A stretch of DNA of 64,000 nt from Bradyrhizobium liaoningense (GCF_018130955.1 NZ_JAFCJM010000026.1:31652-95651); one strand, 5' to 3'. Counted from the first letter of the stretch, positions 33,905-42,435 are shown. Numbers and translations: made by a program. Notes: generated from the letters alone by a model not told the origin.

Positions 33905-33965
33905 GGCGAGTGGAATGGAAACAATAACGACCTGGCATTTCTAATGGTTGGCGTATCGGCATAGC
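33905..33965 (+). promoter_or_regulatory. Conserved block upstream of SPW genes, copy 2
   Basis: GTGGAATGGAAACAATAACG, CCTGGCATTTCTAATGG and CGTATCGGCATAGCCT match, with changes, the blocks at 11645 and 40689. It lies about 195 bp before the SPW start. Confidence 0.45.
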
Positions 33966-34107
33966 CTTTGTGCGCGTCTAACCGGGCTGACCGCGAGGGT
34001 CGTGCGGAGTACTTGCCAGCATTGGGCGGCGTGATCGTCGTCTTGGGTGGCTGTACTCGCCGCGTCGCAAGGACCCGCTCGAGCAACCAAGCACGTAGGA
34101 GTCACCG

Positions 34108-34506
34108 ATGTCGTTCCGCTTCATCACCAAGTCTATCCACGCCTACCTGATCGATTATCCTGTCGCGATCGTCTTGATCGCAGCGCCGTTCGAGATGAAG
34201 CTCGGCCAGAGCGAACCGATCGCAATGTGGCTTTCGGTTGTTGTCGGTGTCGCGGCGCTACTCTTGGCCGCCCTGACCGACCATCCCACCGGGCTCGTCC
34301 GCATCATTCCGTACTGGCTGCACCTTCGGGTCGATCGCGCTGTTGGGGTGGTGTTTGTCATCGCACCGTTTGCCTTCAAATTCGCTGGACTTGACGCCTG
34401 GTATTACTGGGTCCTCGCTGCCGCTGTCCTGCTCACGACGTCAGTCTTCAACACGCCTGAGGAGCCAGTCGCGTGTTTGGGTTTGGATAGGCGCGCAGCG
34501 GGTTGA
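34108..34506 (+). CDS. SPW-repeat-like membrane protein 2
   Basis: 132 residues with four hydrophobic helices in two similar halves: YLIDYPVAIVLIAAPFEMKL and VDRAVGVVFVIAPFAFKFAG, each followed by a Trp-containing helix (MWLSVVVGVAALLLAALTDH; WYYWVLAAAVLLTTSVFNTP). AGGAG lies 8 bases before the ATG. This copy keeps the family pattern best of the three in the window. Function unknown; inner membrane. A terminator-like hairpin lies downstream at 34688. Confidence 0.7.
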   Translation: MSFRFITKSIHAYLIDYPVAIVLIAAPFEMKLGQSEPIAMWLSVVVGVAALLLAALTDHPTGLVRIIPYWLHLRVDRAVGVVFVIAPFAFKFAGLDAWYYWVLAAAVLLTTSVFNTPEEPVACLGLDRRAAG

Positions 34507-34837
34507 AGGCGGAGCCGGCGTCGAGATGAGCTACTTCAGGTTGACTTGATATGGCGAGGAGTGATCCGTTCACGGAGTTCTCGATCCCGACGATGAACTG
34601 AACCACTTTGTGCTCCCGCTTGGTGCCAGCGGACTGGCTGATGGCCGGTGAATGACACCAACGCCGCAGGCGTTTCCTCCCTTGACTGCCCGGGGCTCAA
34701 AGCGAGCTCCGGGCCTTCTTCGTGCGAAGGTCCGATTGGAACGCGGAAGCGAATCATCGCTAGGAAGCGCTATACGGCCAGCGATATGCGTGCGTAATCA
34801 ATAACCCCCAATCGACTAGGCGTGACTTGAAAACGGC
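34507..34837. other. Intergenic with terminator-like hairpin
   Basis: No gene recognised; contains the hairpin at 34688-34721. Confidence 0.4.
34688..34721 (+). terminator. Rho-independent terminator-like hairpin
   Basis: GCCCGGGGCTC, loop AAAGC, GAGCTCCGGGC, then CTTCTTC. The 11-bp stem has one G-T/C mismatch pair. It lies 180 bases after the SPW stop. Confidence 0.5.
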
Positions 34838-34993
34838 AAAGGCCTTCGGCGAGGTCCTCCCAACGATGCGCAGGGGTCGCGGCCCCAATAAGGCACCGAC
34901 AAAAAGCTGGCTTTGCTGCGCCTCAGCCCGGTTGTGTTAGATTATTTCGAGGCCGGCGGCCGCAAAGGGCGCCCCCTCTCCAACATCAACGGG
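34838..34993 (+). pseudogene. BrnA-like antitoxin fragment
   Basis: One frame reads AFGEVLPTMRRGRGPNKAPTKS and, after a one-base shift, another continues LRLSPVVLDYFEAGGRKG. The RGxxKAPTK...LRLxPxVLxYF pattern is that of BrnA-type antitoxin C termini. Start and end are missing and no BrnT toxin is next to it, so it is a remnant at most. Confidence 0.4.
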
Positions 34994-35143
34994 AATTGTT
35001 CATCTCGGTGCGGGTATGGTTGGTCGGCCGTAGCGTCAGTCTCGTTCCGCGAGAGCCAGGGTCATGAGTGGCACTGAATGATACATCGAGAACGAGGCCA
35101 AACCTCTGCCCGATGCCTACACCGCCGCCCTGATTAAAGCCCA

Positions 35144-35413
35144 TTAGCTCGACCTCAAGTTTTGGCTTAGGAGCAAACTCTCGCCCCCCGTCGCAGCGAT
35201 GAGTCCGGCCTGGGTGATCCGAAACCTTCCCCGCCCACTCAGAACTATCCATCTGTGGTCGCCGGCAAACCCAATTCCGCACTCATATTCGTGATCGTTC
35301 AGACCGGCCTCTGTGAGCCACGACTGCGCCATGGCATCGGCGATATCCACGTCGGGTTCGCACCCATGATCGATGAGAACTCGCATCACACGCAAAGCTT
35401 CTTGTTCTTCCAT
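35144..35413 (-). CDS. Hypothetical protein, 89 aa
   Basis: Acidic at the start (MEEQEALRVMRVLIDHGCEP, DVDIADAMAQSWLTEAGLND), then HEYECGIGFAGDHRWIVLSG and RGRFRITQAGLIAATGGESL, which could form a small mixed fold; the last part has a winged-helix-like RITQAG pattern. The start at 35413 is chosen because AGGAG lies 8 bases upstream; the frame is open to 35599. Function unknown. No operon partner. Confidence 0.5.
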   Translation of the reverse strand: MEEQEALRVMRVLIDHGCEPDVDIADAMAQSWLTEAGLNDHEYECGIGFAGDHRWIVLSGRGRFRITQAGLIAATGGESLLLSQNLRSS

Positions 35414-35709
35414 TTCCGGTGCTCCTACTCCTTGTACGGGCAGGTACGCCGGGTCGTACGCGTCCCTCGCCATCTCGGAAAGCGTGGTGCTGCAAAAAGC
35501 AGGCACGACTGCGCCTCTCGTCTCCCAGCCCTGATGAACAATGGAGAAACTGAAGGATGCCTGGAGTCGTCGCGTTTCCGCATGCGGAACGAATGACAAG
35601 GCCTTGAGGCCAATTGCGACGGGTTTGCTCGAAGAGACAGATCGAGGAGCTGGGAGCCAACTGCAACAACCGCGGCAACCAGCTATTTTTAGCTTGGCAT
35701 CGCAGATGA
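35414..35709. other. Intergenic, nothing recognised
   Basis: Only shadow frames seen. The 3' end of the Crp-family gene abuts it. Confidence 0.4.
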
Positions 35710-36450
35710 CTATCGGGTCTCATGTACCAACGAATCGCTGTTCGGAGCGTAAATATTTAGGAGTTGGCGTTCGTACTCGCGTTCGATCAAGCTCCAGCAG
35801 TCGCAGGAGACCTGCGCCAGCCGAAAAGCGTCGCGGACGACAAGGCGGCCACGCATCATTTCGATGAGCCCATCCCTCCTGAGTTGAAGAAGGCACTCCG
35901 TAACGCCCGCACGACGTACTCCGAGAAGCTGAGCAAGCACTTGGTGCGTGAGAGGGATCTCGTCAGATTCCAGAGCATTGCGCGCGAGCAGAAGCCATCG
36001 CCCAAGGCGCTGCTGTAATTGATGGGACGTATTGCATGCTCCTGATTGGGCGGTCTGAATAAGCACGGAAGCGATATAGGCGTGCACCACGCTGCGGAAA
36101 GTCGGTAGGCTTGCAATCGCATGTTGAAAGCGATCCACCGTGAGTCGATTAGCCGCGCCCGCCACCTGCACAATTCGACGGTGCATTGGCTGCGTTTTTG
36201 TCGTCAACGCGAGATGTATTCCGGCAAGCCCTTCCGAGCCGATCAGCCACACCTCAACAAACTTTTGCGGCCCCACCTTGGCACCAACCGACACAAGACC
36301 ACTCTCTATAAAATAGACGTGCTGCATGCGAACGCCGTAGCGATGAAGAACTTGCCGTTTCGTCAGCGGCACCTCTTCGGAGAGCAACAGAACCTGCTTG
36401 AGTTCATCAGGTGGAAGCAGACGTAGCAATCTGTTGCGGACCTCAGACAT
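35710..36450 (-). CDS. Crp/Fnr-family regulator
   Basis: About 246 residues from the ATG at 36450 (MSEVRNRLLRLLPPDELKQV). A cNMP-binding-like beta barrel (HRYGVRMQHVYFIESGLVSV, EVWLIGSEGLAGIHLALTTK) is followed by a long dimer helix and the HTH IPLTHQVLAQLLGVRRAGVT. The cAMP-contact residues of true Crp are not obvious, and there are no Fnr cysteines at the N terminus, so the signal is unknown. The group is common in bradyrhizobia as small solo regulators. Alternative start at 36513. Divergent from the NYN gene. Confidence 0.88.
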   Translation of the reverse strand: MSEVRNRLLRLLPPDELKQVLLLSEEVPLTKRQVLHRYGVRMQHVYFIESGLVSVGAKVGPQKFVEVWLIGSEGLAGIHLALTTKTQPMHRRIVQVAGAANRLTVDRFQHAIASLPTFRSVVHAYIASVLIQTAQSGACNTSHQLQQRLGRWLLLARNALESDEIPLTHQVLAQLLGVRRAGVTECLLQLRRDGLIEMMRGRLVVRDAFRLAQVSCDCWSLIEREYERQLLNIYAPNSDSLVHETR

Positions 36451-36641
36451 CAGATTGAAAGTCTTAGTACCTTCTGAACGACCGAGGTATCCAAGTGTAC
36501 GTTTTCGTACCAAAAAAGGATGAGACGGGTTTTCGCATTTAAGTCAATGCCTGACGACAACTCTGTCCTGATGATGTTAGATCAACTGGCTCGGTGTTTC
36601 GATCCCAGTTCAACCGCGGGCCTCCCTTCAGCCTAGCATGA

Positions 36642-37295
36642 ATGAACGAAGGTCACATCTTGATGCCCTCCAGCTCCAGCAAGATCGCGTTGTTCATTGA
36701 CGGTTCCAATCTTCACTCAACCGCGAAAGCACTCGGCTTCGATATCGATTACAAGTGCTTGCTTAGGGAATTCGAAAGCCGGGGGACGCTTGTGTGCGCG
36801 TGCTATTACACGACTATCATTGAGACTCAGGAATACTCCTCGATGCGCCCGCTGCTTGACTGGCTGGACTGCAACGGGTTTACCGTTGTGACGAAGGCCA
36901 CGAAGGAGTTCGTAGACGCGAGCGGCCGTCGCAAGGTCAAAGGCAACATCGTCCTTGAACTTGCAGTCGATGCGATGGAGCTCGCAGATCGCATCGACGA
37001 AATGGTGTTGTTTTCGGGACACGGTGACTTTCGTGCGCTGGTGGAGGCGGTGCAGCGCCACGGGGTCCGTGTTACCGTCGTGTCCAGCCTTGCCACTCAG
37101 CCGTCAATGATCGCCGACGAGTTGCGACGGCAGGCCGACGTCTTTTGCGATATCAGGGAACTCCAGCCAAGGATTGGTCGCTATCCTTCTGCGCGACCGG
37201 TATCTCATATTGCGCGGGATCAAGCGCCGCGGTTCATGCAGCGCGCGATCGCGCGATCGGGTGATGATGATGATGAGCGAAACATGCGGAATTGA
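36642..37295 (+). CDS. NYN-domain (LabA/DUF88-like) protein, copy 1
   Basis: About 217 residues. The NYN/PIN-like nuclease core is visible: KIALFIDGSNLHSTAKALGF with the first Asp, ATKEFVDASGRRKVKGNIVL, ELADRIDEMVLFSGHGDFRA with the second acidic cluster (SGxGDF), and GVRVTVVSSLATQPSMIADE. These acidic residues are the usual metal ligands, so RNase-type activity is plausible. The tail is basic and then DDDDE-rich. An ATG at 36663 (MPSSSSKIALF) is the alternative start with AAGG upstream. The paralog at 61804-62442 has SGQGDF in place of SGHGDF. Confidence 0.85.
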   Translation: MNEGHILMPSSSSKIALFIDGSNLHSTAKALGFDIDYKCLLREFESRGTLVCACYYTTIIETQEYSSMRPLLDWLDCNGFTVVTKATKEFVDASGRRKVKGNIVLELAVDAMELADRIDEMVLFSGHGDFRALVEAVQRHGVRVTVVSSLATQPSMIADELRRQADVFCDIRELQPRIGRYPSARPVSHIARDQAPRFMQRAIARSGDDDDERNMRN

Positions 37296-37331
37296 AGAGA
37301 AGTACAAGAAAGGGATCGGATTCTGGCATCC

Positions 37332-37430
37332 ATGACTAGGGAAACAGAACAAGGCCGACGGGTCACTTACGCGCTATCCCTGCACATGATGGCATCGACG
37401 GGGACTGGCGTCGCGCGTGAAACCTTAGGC
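37332..37430 (+). pseudogene. PilZ-like N-terminal fragment, copy 1
   Basis: MTRETEQGRRVTYALSLHMM resembles the start of short bradyrhizobial PilZ proteins (xRRVTFERGxxxHMMAIDGTW). After about 25 residues similarity ends and the GroEL-like fragment begins in another frame. The copy at 62497 has RRVTFEHALPVHMM, closer to the family. Confidence 0.4.
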
Positions 37431-37439
37431 GCCACGATG

Positions 37440-37950
37440 TTTGCTCGGATGACGCAAATGCTCCGCCACGCGGCCGAACTAGCCTCTCGACGAGCCGCGG
37501 CTGATTGCGGTCGAAGAAGCGAAGTCGCTCCAGACCGAACTCGACGTGGTCCAGGGCATGCAGTTCGACCGCGGCTACATCTCGCCCTACTTCGTCACCA
37601 ATGCCGACGAGATGCGCGTTGAGATGGACGATGCCTACATCCTACGAGAAGCTCTCCTCGCTGAACGAGCTGCTCCCACTGCTCGAGGCCGTTGTGCAGA
37701 TCGGCAAGCCGCTGATCATCATGGCCAAGGACGTCGAAGGCGAAGCGCTCGTCACCCTTGTCGTGAACCGCCTCAGCGGCGGCCTCAAGGTCGCGGCCGT
37801 CAAGGCCGCCGGGCTTCGGCGATCGCCGCAAGGCCATGCTGGAGGGCATCGCGATCCTGGCCGGCGGTCAGGCGATCTCGGAAGATCTCGGCATCAAGCC
37901 TCGAGAACGTCACGCTCAACATGCGCGATCGCGCCCCGAAGCGGCGAATC
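37440..37950 (+). pseudogene. GroEL apical-domain fragment, copy 1
   Basis: Segments in three frames give EEAKSLQTELDVVQGMQFDR, GYISPYFVTNADEMRVEMDD, NELLPLLEAVVQIGKPLIIM, EGEALVTLVVNRLSGGLKVA, then GFGDRRKAMLEGIAILAGGQ-like and LENVTLNMRDRAPKRR. This is roughly the apical domain of a chaperonin; equatorial domains with the ATP site are missing at both ends and at least three frameshifts interrupt it. It is not a working chaperonin. Confidence 0.8.
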
Positions 37951-38289
37951 CGCCACATAGACGATATCGCAAATACTGATCTCTTCTCGACTTTTGGATG
38001 CGCAGCCAGACGACACGGGTCGCGCCGAACAGACCCGGATCAAAGTCAAGTCGGCTACGCCTCCTCCAAGCACGTGCCGAAAGTCCAAATTACGTATCCA
38101 CGAATCCGCGGCCTGGATTTCTACTTTGACGGACGATTTGCCTGCGCCTCAAACGCCGGGCTGAGGACGGAAGAAATATCGCGCGTAACACCGATTAGGA
38201 ACGCAAGAATTTGCGCCGCATCCTTGCGCGAGATCAAGGTGCAGCCCGCCAAAGTCTTACCGAACCTTGCGAGATGTGATGTAAAGGAA

Positions 38290-38700
38290 AGCGGCACGGA
38301 CCAGTCTCCCCAGATCGGCGACAGGATCACGGAAAAATCAGCGCCGCCCGATGACAACACTATCCGCGACTGGGTCGGGCCGAAGGCGTTCGTGCATTGG
38401 GCCGAGCTGCGGAACTGGATCGGAGCATACTACCCCGGTGTTTTCGCGCCGGATTGGCTCTATGGCGGCAAGAAGCGCGGTTGGTCTCTGCGGAAGTCCA
38501 AGGCATTCTGCACCTTCCTACCTGAATACAGGCGGTTTTCCATCCTGGTGGTCTTAGGGAGAGCAGAGCGAGAGAAATTTGAGGAGCGGCGTTATAGCTG
38601 GCGCTCAGATTGGTCAAGCTCTACGATCAAGCCAAAACATACCCTGACGGGAAATGGCTGTCAGCTGCTATCTCTTCCGCAGCTGATCGACATGATGTGA
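38290..38700 (+). pseudogene. DUF3788-like gene, frameshifted, copy 1
   Basis: QIGDRITEKSAPPDDNTIRD, FVHWAELRNWIGAYYPGVFA, PDWLYGGKKRGWSLR and FCTFLPEYRRFSILVVLGRA match the intact gene at 47129. Two residues are lost after SLR, and after EERRYSWRSD the frame is lost, so the last 40 residues are wrong until the stop at 38698. The original start codon is missing too: the frame runs in from unrelated upstream sequence. Confidence 0.7.
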
Positions 38701-39123
38701 CGGAGCTCTTGATTATGAAGCGCCCTCCACCGTCACGCGTTTGAATGTCAACGACAAATTACCAGATCGGTTCAATACCCGAGATTCTTCATGGAGGCCG
38801 ATGCGCTTCATTCGGTGCAGACGACCTTCGCTTGCACCGCAGGCGATGCCGCGAAGTTTGGGAAAGACCAGCCCTGCGATTGGCCGTGCGGTTTCACACA
38901 GCTCGGCCGCGTCATCGTCTGCAGAACGCCGGCGATAGGCCGACGGAAAGGAGGGATGGCGACCGGCGACTTCGAGGAAACCGACGGCGAGCCCATTCAG
39001 GATTACTGGCAGGCCACCGACAAGGTCGAAGGTCGCCAAAGACCTCGTCGTCCGCAGGCCCATCATCAGGAGTTTCGTTCATCGCCAGTAGCTCCGGTAG
39101 CTCCGAGCAGCATGATCAGTTCG
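38701..39123. other. Unrecognised region, partly in the duplicated block
   Basis: Open on both strands over long stretches, as is common in GC-rich DNA, but no frame resembles a family. The first 150 bases are shared with 63855-64000. Confidence 0.35.
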
Positions 39124-39600
39124 TCACGCTCGATGCGGGACCGTATCGGCCCCGTCTTTCCACCGCCGCGCCATCAACTCGTCAGCCAGACGTTGGACCT
39201 TGTCCGCGTGCTCTCTCAGGGTCGCCTCGGCAAGCCGGTAGCCTTCCGCCCGCGCGGCGCGTCTATGGACTTCAGGCAACGCGGATAGCAATTTACGCAT
39301 CTTCCTGAAGTCGCTGATCTTGGCTCTTCGCGGTGATCGCGCGTCGAAAGCGTTCTCGGCCCTGCAGCCCGCTACGCAGACCGCTAGGTTGTTAACCTGA
39401 TCGGAGAAGTCTTGCGAGCGTGAGCTGCCGTAGCCGGTCGTCAAGTCGATCTCCACGGATACAACATCCGCGCCGAGAGCACGCGCAACGACGGCATGGC
39501 CTGCCTCGTGGATCGTGAGCGCGCGATCCCTCGCATCGAAGTCAGCCACAAACAATTCGACGGCGTCTTCGTCTTCCTCGTCTTCCGTTGCTGCGCTCAC
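39124..39600 (-). CDS. Stand-alone M41-like zinc peptidase-domain protein
   Basis: About 158 residues starting at GTG 39600. LTIHEAGHAVVARALGADVV has the HExxH zinc motif in the form found in FtsH peptidase domains (HEAGHA), followed by SVEIDLTTGYGSSRS, VNNLAVCVAGCRAENAFDAR (the conserved helix after the active site) and a helical C terminus. There is no AAA ATPase part. In FtsH-like enzymes the third zinc ligand is an Asp or Glu further on; AENAFDA is a candidate. The acidic start EDEEDEDAVELFVADFDARD is unusual. The GTG overlaps the stop of a 30-codon upstream ORF (GTGA). Confidence 0.65.
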   Translation of the reverse strand: MSAATEDEEDEDAVELFVADFDARDRALTIHEAGHAVVARALGADVVSVEIDLTTGYGSSRSQDFSDQVNNLAVCVAGCRAENAFDARSPRRAKISDFRKMRKLLSALPEVHRRAARAEGYRLAEATLREHADKVQRLADELMARRWKDGADTVPHRA

Positions 39601-39689
39601 TCGGGGGCGTCCAGCTTATCCATCTCAGCCTTCGCCAGCGCCGTGGCCTTCTCGATGGCATCTTGTCGCGTGAGGGTGCTCGGGTTCAT
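39597..39689 (-). CDS. 30-residue ORF coupled to the M41-like gene
   Basis: MNPSTLTRQDAIEKATALAK then AEMDKLDAPE and TGA. Helical and charged. Its stop overlaps the GTG start of the next gene, so it could control its translation. The frame is also open upstream without a better start (VRFYWDNLVSRR), so it may be the end of a longer decayed gene. Confidence 0.4.
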   Translation of the reverse strand: MNPSTLTRQDAIEKATALAKAEMDKLDAPE

Positions 39690-39788
39690 CCGGCGTGAGA
39701 CGAGGTTGTCCCAATAGAACCTGACCGATTTCCGGCCTCGACGATTTCGCAAGATCGGCCCCGATCTCTTCCCAGCATTGCATTCCAG

Positions 39789-39905
39789 ATGGGCCTAGAG
39801 GGCTTGGTCTCCAAGCATCGCGAGCGGCCCTACGTCGGTGGTCGTTGTAAATATTGGATCAAGGTCAAGAACCGCCAGCATCCTGCGATGGAGCGGGAGC
39901 TGTGA
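39789..39905 (+). pseudogene. ATP-dependent DNA ligase (LigD-type) C-terminal fragment
   Basis: MGLEGLVSKHRERPYVGGRC then KYWIKVKNRQHPAMEREL and a stop. This is the end of the adenylation domain (motifs V: LEGLVSK and WIKVKN) of bacterial NHEJ-type ligases. The rest of the ligase and any Ku gene are absent from the window. Confidence 0.75.
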
Positions 39906-40219
39906 GGTCGCGAACAACGCCAGTTTGCAAGCGTCCATCTTGTTGCACGCAGGCAACTCTTCTCTTGTTCCATGATTTACGTCGCGGTTTTCGGCTTCAC
40001 ACGATAACTCTGACCTGCGTAAATGATCTGCGCGCAAAATGGCTGGTAATATTTGATCGGCGGGCAAGCCGCGCGCATTTATCGGCGCCTACAGAAGGAC
40101 CATCTACATGGTCCTTTTGTAACGCGCGCTGCGGTTCGTCCTAGGCATTGGTCTTGGAGGACTATTAGTTACGCGCTTATCGCGACGATTGCAGTCTCAC
40201 ATTTGTATTGAGGACGATC
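39906..40219. other. Intergenic, nothing recognised
   Basis: AT-richer than its surroundings by eye near 40000-40200. No gene, terminator or RNA recognised. Confidence 0.35.
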
Positions 40220-40396
40220 ATGCTGGATGACGAGTTCAATGAGCAACGTGCAAAAATACTGCGTGAACTCGCAGAGCAAGCCGACCCATTTATCAAAAAG
40301 CGCCTTTTGAATTTAGCGCAGCGCTACGAACCGAGGCGGCAGCCACTGTCAACTGACGGGAAGTCTGCGAACCTCAGGGATAACGTCGATAGGTAG
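40220..40396 (+). CDS. Small helical hypothetical protein, 58 aa
   Basis: MLDDEFNEQRAKILRELAEQ followed by ADPFIKKRLLNLAQRYEPRR and a polar tail. GAGGA lies 6 bases before the ATG. It resembles a short helical family I associate with Bradyrhizobium, of unknown function; the 63-residue protein at 8280 has a similar composition. Isolated on the plus strand. Confidence 0.55.
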   Translation: MLDDEFNEQRAKILRELAEQADPFIKKRLLNLAQRYEPRRQPLSTDGKSANLRDNVDR

Positions 40397-40449
40397 GCCG
40401 CCGAGCGTTGAGCTGCCTCCCCCATACAAACAGAAGGCCCCGACGGTTA

Positions 40450-40675
40450 TTACATCAACAGCGCGGTCTCGCACGCCGGGTTGCTCTTCGCTATCGCCCT
40501 GCTCGGCGGCGTCCTAACAGCAGGGCGGTCCCCAGCTGTTCTCGGGGTTCCGCATGGCGATGGCTGGCGCCGCGGTCGCCTGGGTTCTCGCCACGCTCGC
40601 GGTGTTCATTATCGAGTCCGGGGTCCCACGTCGACTTCATCCCGCCCGGACACGAACATCATCAACAAGGCGTCA
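40450..40675 (+). pseudogene. MFS transporter C-terminal fragment
   Basis: Nearly the same DNA as 5140-5330, the end of the second MFS gene: INSAVSHAGLLFAIALLGGV, then a one-base insertion, QLFSGFRMAMAGAAVAWVLA, TLAVFIIE and a frameshift at the end. It keeps the SGF residues deleted in the 5 kb gene, which allows the two deletions there to be seen. Only about 75 residues survive. Confidence 0.8.
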
Positions 40676-40688
40676 TGCGGGCGCCCGA

Positions 40689-40760
40689 GAGAATGAAAAC
40701 GATAACGATCCGGCATTTCCAACGGCGTGCAGACGGGAATAGCCTCCTACTCTCGAGTCT
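40689..40760 (+). promoter_or_regulatory. Conserved block upstream of SPW genes, copy 3
   Basis: GAGAATGAAAACGATAACGA, TCCGGCATTTCCAACGGCGT, GCAGACGGGAATAGCCTCCT: nearly the same as 11667-11715. About 110 bp before the SPW pseudogene start. Confidence 0.45.
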
Positions 40761-40801
40761 CAAGAACTCGATCGAGTAGCCCAGCGTGCAGGACCCAGGC
40801 C

Positions 40802-41180
40802 ATGCCCTTTCGCTTCACCTCAAAATCTGTCCACACCTACCTAATCCTGTTGCCATCGTCTTGATGGTCGCGCCAATTCTGCTGAAGCTAGGCGAGAGCA
40901 GTCCTGTCGTGCTGTGGCTTTCGGTGGTGACCCGCGTCATGGCACTGCTGCTGCCGGCTCTCACGGCCCCCGGCGGGACTCGTCCGGGTCATCCGCTACT
41001 GGCTGCATCTCTGGGTGGACCGCGCATTGGGTGTGGTCTTCATCACTGAACTGGGCTTGACGCCTGGCACTACTGGGTTCTCGCCGCTGCGATCTTGCTG
41101 GCGACTCAGTTCTCAACGCGACCGAGGTGAGCGCCGACCAGCGAGCGAACCTCGACCGCGGACTGCCATGTGAGGATCGG
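40802..41180 (+). pseudogene. SPW-repeat-like membrane protein 3, broken
   Basis: Starts MPFRFTSKSVHTYL like the copies at 11866 and 34108, then loses several codons (IDYP) with a frameshift: VAIVLMVAPILLKLGESSPV continues in another frame. Later frames again shift, and the second half (VDRALGVVFI, LDAWHYWVLAAAILLAT) is split and partly deleted. Shared flanks with 11640-12290 show that this is a duplicated block. Confidence 0.75.
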
Positions 41181-41212
41181 TTCGATTTTAGCACGTGGAA
41201 AGGAGCAAACCT

Positions 41213-42043
41213 ATGACCGACGATGTTCGATCCTCGGCACTGCGACGCAAGCTACTTGCAGGCCTCGGAGCTGCCGCAATTGGCGGTGTGATGGCGAGTG
41301 CTGTCGGGCGGGCTGCACCCGCACCCGCTCAAGAAAGCGAGCGCGGCGCCGAGGTGCCGACGATCCTCGCATTCGAAGTTAACGACTCCTTGCTCGACAT
41401 CCGGCACCTGGCGCCACTGTTTGAACGGTTGTTTGGCGACGCGAAGTTGGTGAACGAGTGGTATACACAGCTCATTCTCCACTCGGAGGCAATAACCCTT
41501 GCAGGCGGGCCATACGTACCATTCTTTAATTTGTCGGAAGCCGTGCTGGAATGGATGGGCTCGAGCCACGGGGTCTCGATTCAGCAGGCCGATATCGTAG
41601 AATTGGGAAAGCGAGCCGCCACGATGCCCGCGCACTCCGATGTGCCGGTCGGGCTGAAGCAATTGAAGGACGCCGGTTTCCGACTTGTCACTCTTTCGAA
41701 CTCGCCGCAGAGCGTCCAGATCGCACAGCTAGGGCACGCCGGTATAGACGGTTTCTTTGAAAGATCACTGAGCGTTGATCTGGTACGTCGCTTTAAGCCC
41801 GCGCCCCAGGTCTACCACATGGCCGCGGAGGAGTTGTTTGTATCGACGGCTGCGATTTGCATGGTGTCGACCCATGTGTGGGATAATCTTGGGGCGCAGA
41901 ACGTTGGCTGTCCGGTAGCGCTTATCGCGAGACCCGGCAATGCTCCGTCGCCCGCATTGGCAGTACCTGGGTGGCCGGCGCCGGCGGTCGTCGGGCCAGA
42001 CCTTCCGAGTGTGGCCGCGCAACTGATCAAGCTCTGGCGTTGA
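41213..42043 (+). CDS. Tat-exported haloacid dehalogenase-like protein with altered nucleophile
   Basis: About 276 residues. The start ALRRKLLAGLGAAAIGGVMA looks like a twin-arginine signal peptide, with cleavage near APAQ. The body is a type II L-2-haloacid dehalogenase fold: motif II LVTLSNSPQSVQ, Lys in RRFKPAPQVYHM and motif III-like STHVWDNLGAQNVG are kept. In motif I the family has FDVNETLLD, but here it is FEVNDSLLDI: residue 55, the catalytic Asp, is Glu (codon GAA at 41375). Loss of the nucleophile predicts no classical dehalogenase activity. AAAGGAG precedes the ATG at 41213. Confidence 0.8.
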   Translation: MTDDVRSSALRRKLLAGLGAAAIGGVMASAVGRAAPAPAQESERGAEVPTILAFEVNDSLLDIRHLAPLFERLFGDAKLVNEWYTQLILHSEAITLAGGPYVPFFNLSEAVLEWMGSSHGVSIQQADIVELGKRAATMPAHSDVPVGLKQLKDAGFRLVTLSNSPQSVQIAQLGHAGIDGFFERSLSVDLVRRFKPAPQVYHMAAEELFVSTAAICMVSTHVWDNLGAQNVGCPVALIARPGNAPSPALAVPGWPAPAVVGPDLPSVAAQLIKLWR

Positions 42044-42435
42044 TAGCGATCGGGCGCCGACCGCCGGCAAGCTCGCTTTGGGCGACAAGCGGAATCATGG
42101 CCGCAGCACCCCCTACTAACCTCATCTGCGCAGGCGGGTAGAACGTGAGGTGGCGCCAATCCGATCCGCTGTGTCTTCGTGGCATTTCGCACCTCGCAAA
42201 TTTGAGCCAGTTAGATTGCCAGCTGCTGAAGGCGATAATGCACCATGAAGGAGGTGCGACCTTCCCATCAGTCGCAAGGCCCTCACAGGCAGGGCTAAAC
42301 CTTGGTGTGCTCTTCTCAATGAAAGGTCAGGTGAGGATCACCCTCTGTGCAATGGCTTGGCCCATCTCTCGGAGGCTACGCTTGGGCATAACGGCCGATG
42401 TGTTAAGCGGCAAGAGAAATAGGAGAGGTTCATCG

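Larger units (their letters stand above)
36610..38850 (+). repeat. 2.2-kb duplicated block, copy 1
   Basis: From about 36610 (CTTCAGCCTAGCATGAATGAACG) to at least 38850 the sequence matches 61770-64000 at high identity by eye, with small indels. It contains a NYN gene followed by fragments of PilZ, GroEL and DUF3788 genes. The second copy runs into the window end, so the true right boundary lies beyond. Confidence 0.9.

Noticed and set aside
33909..33965. Sigma-54 promoter in the SPW upstream block (CTGGCATTTCTAATGG)
   Set aside because: TGGCA is present, but the -12 TTGC element is missing at the right spacing and the GG is not kept in the copies at 11.7 and 40.7 kb.
37546..38700. 384-codon plus-strand frame across the GroEL and DUF3788 fragments
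   Set aside because: It joins out-of-frame GroEL sequence, unknown DNA and DUF3788; it is an accidental open frame over several gene pieces, not one gene.
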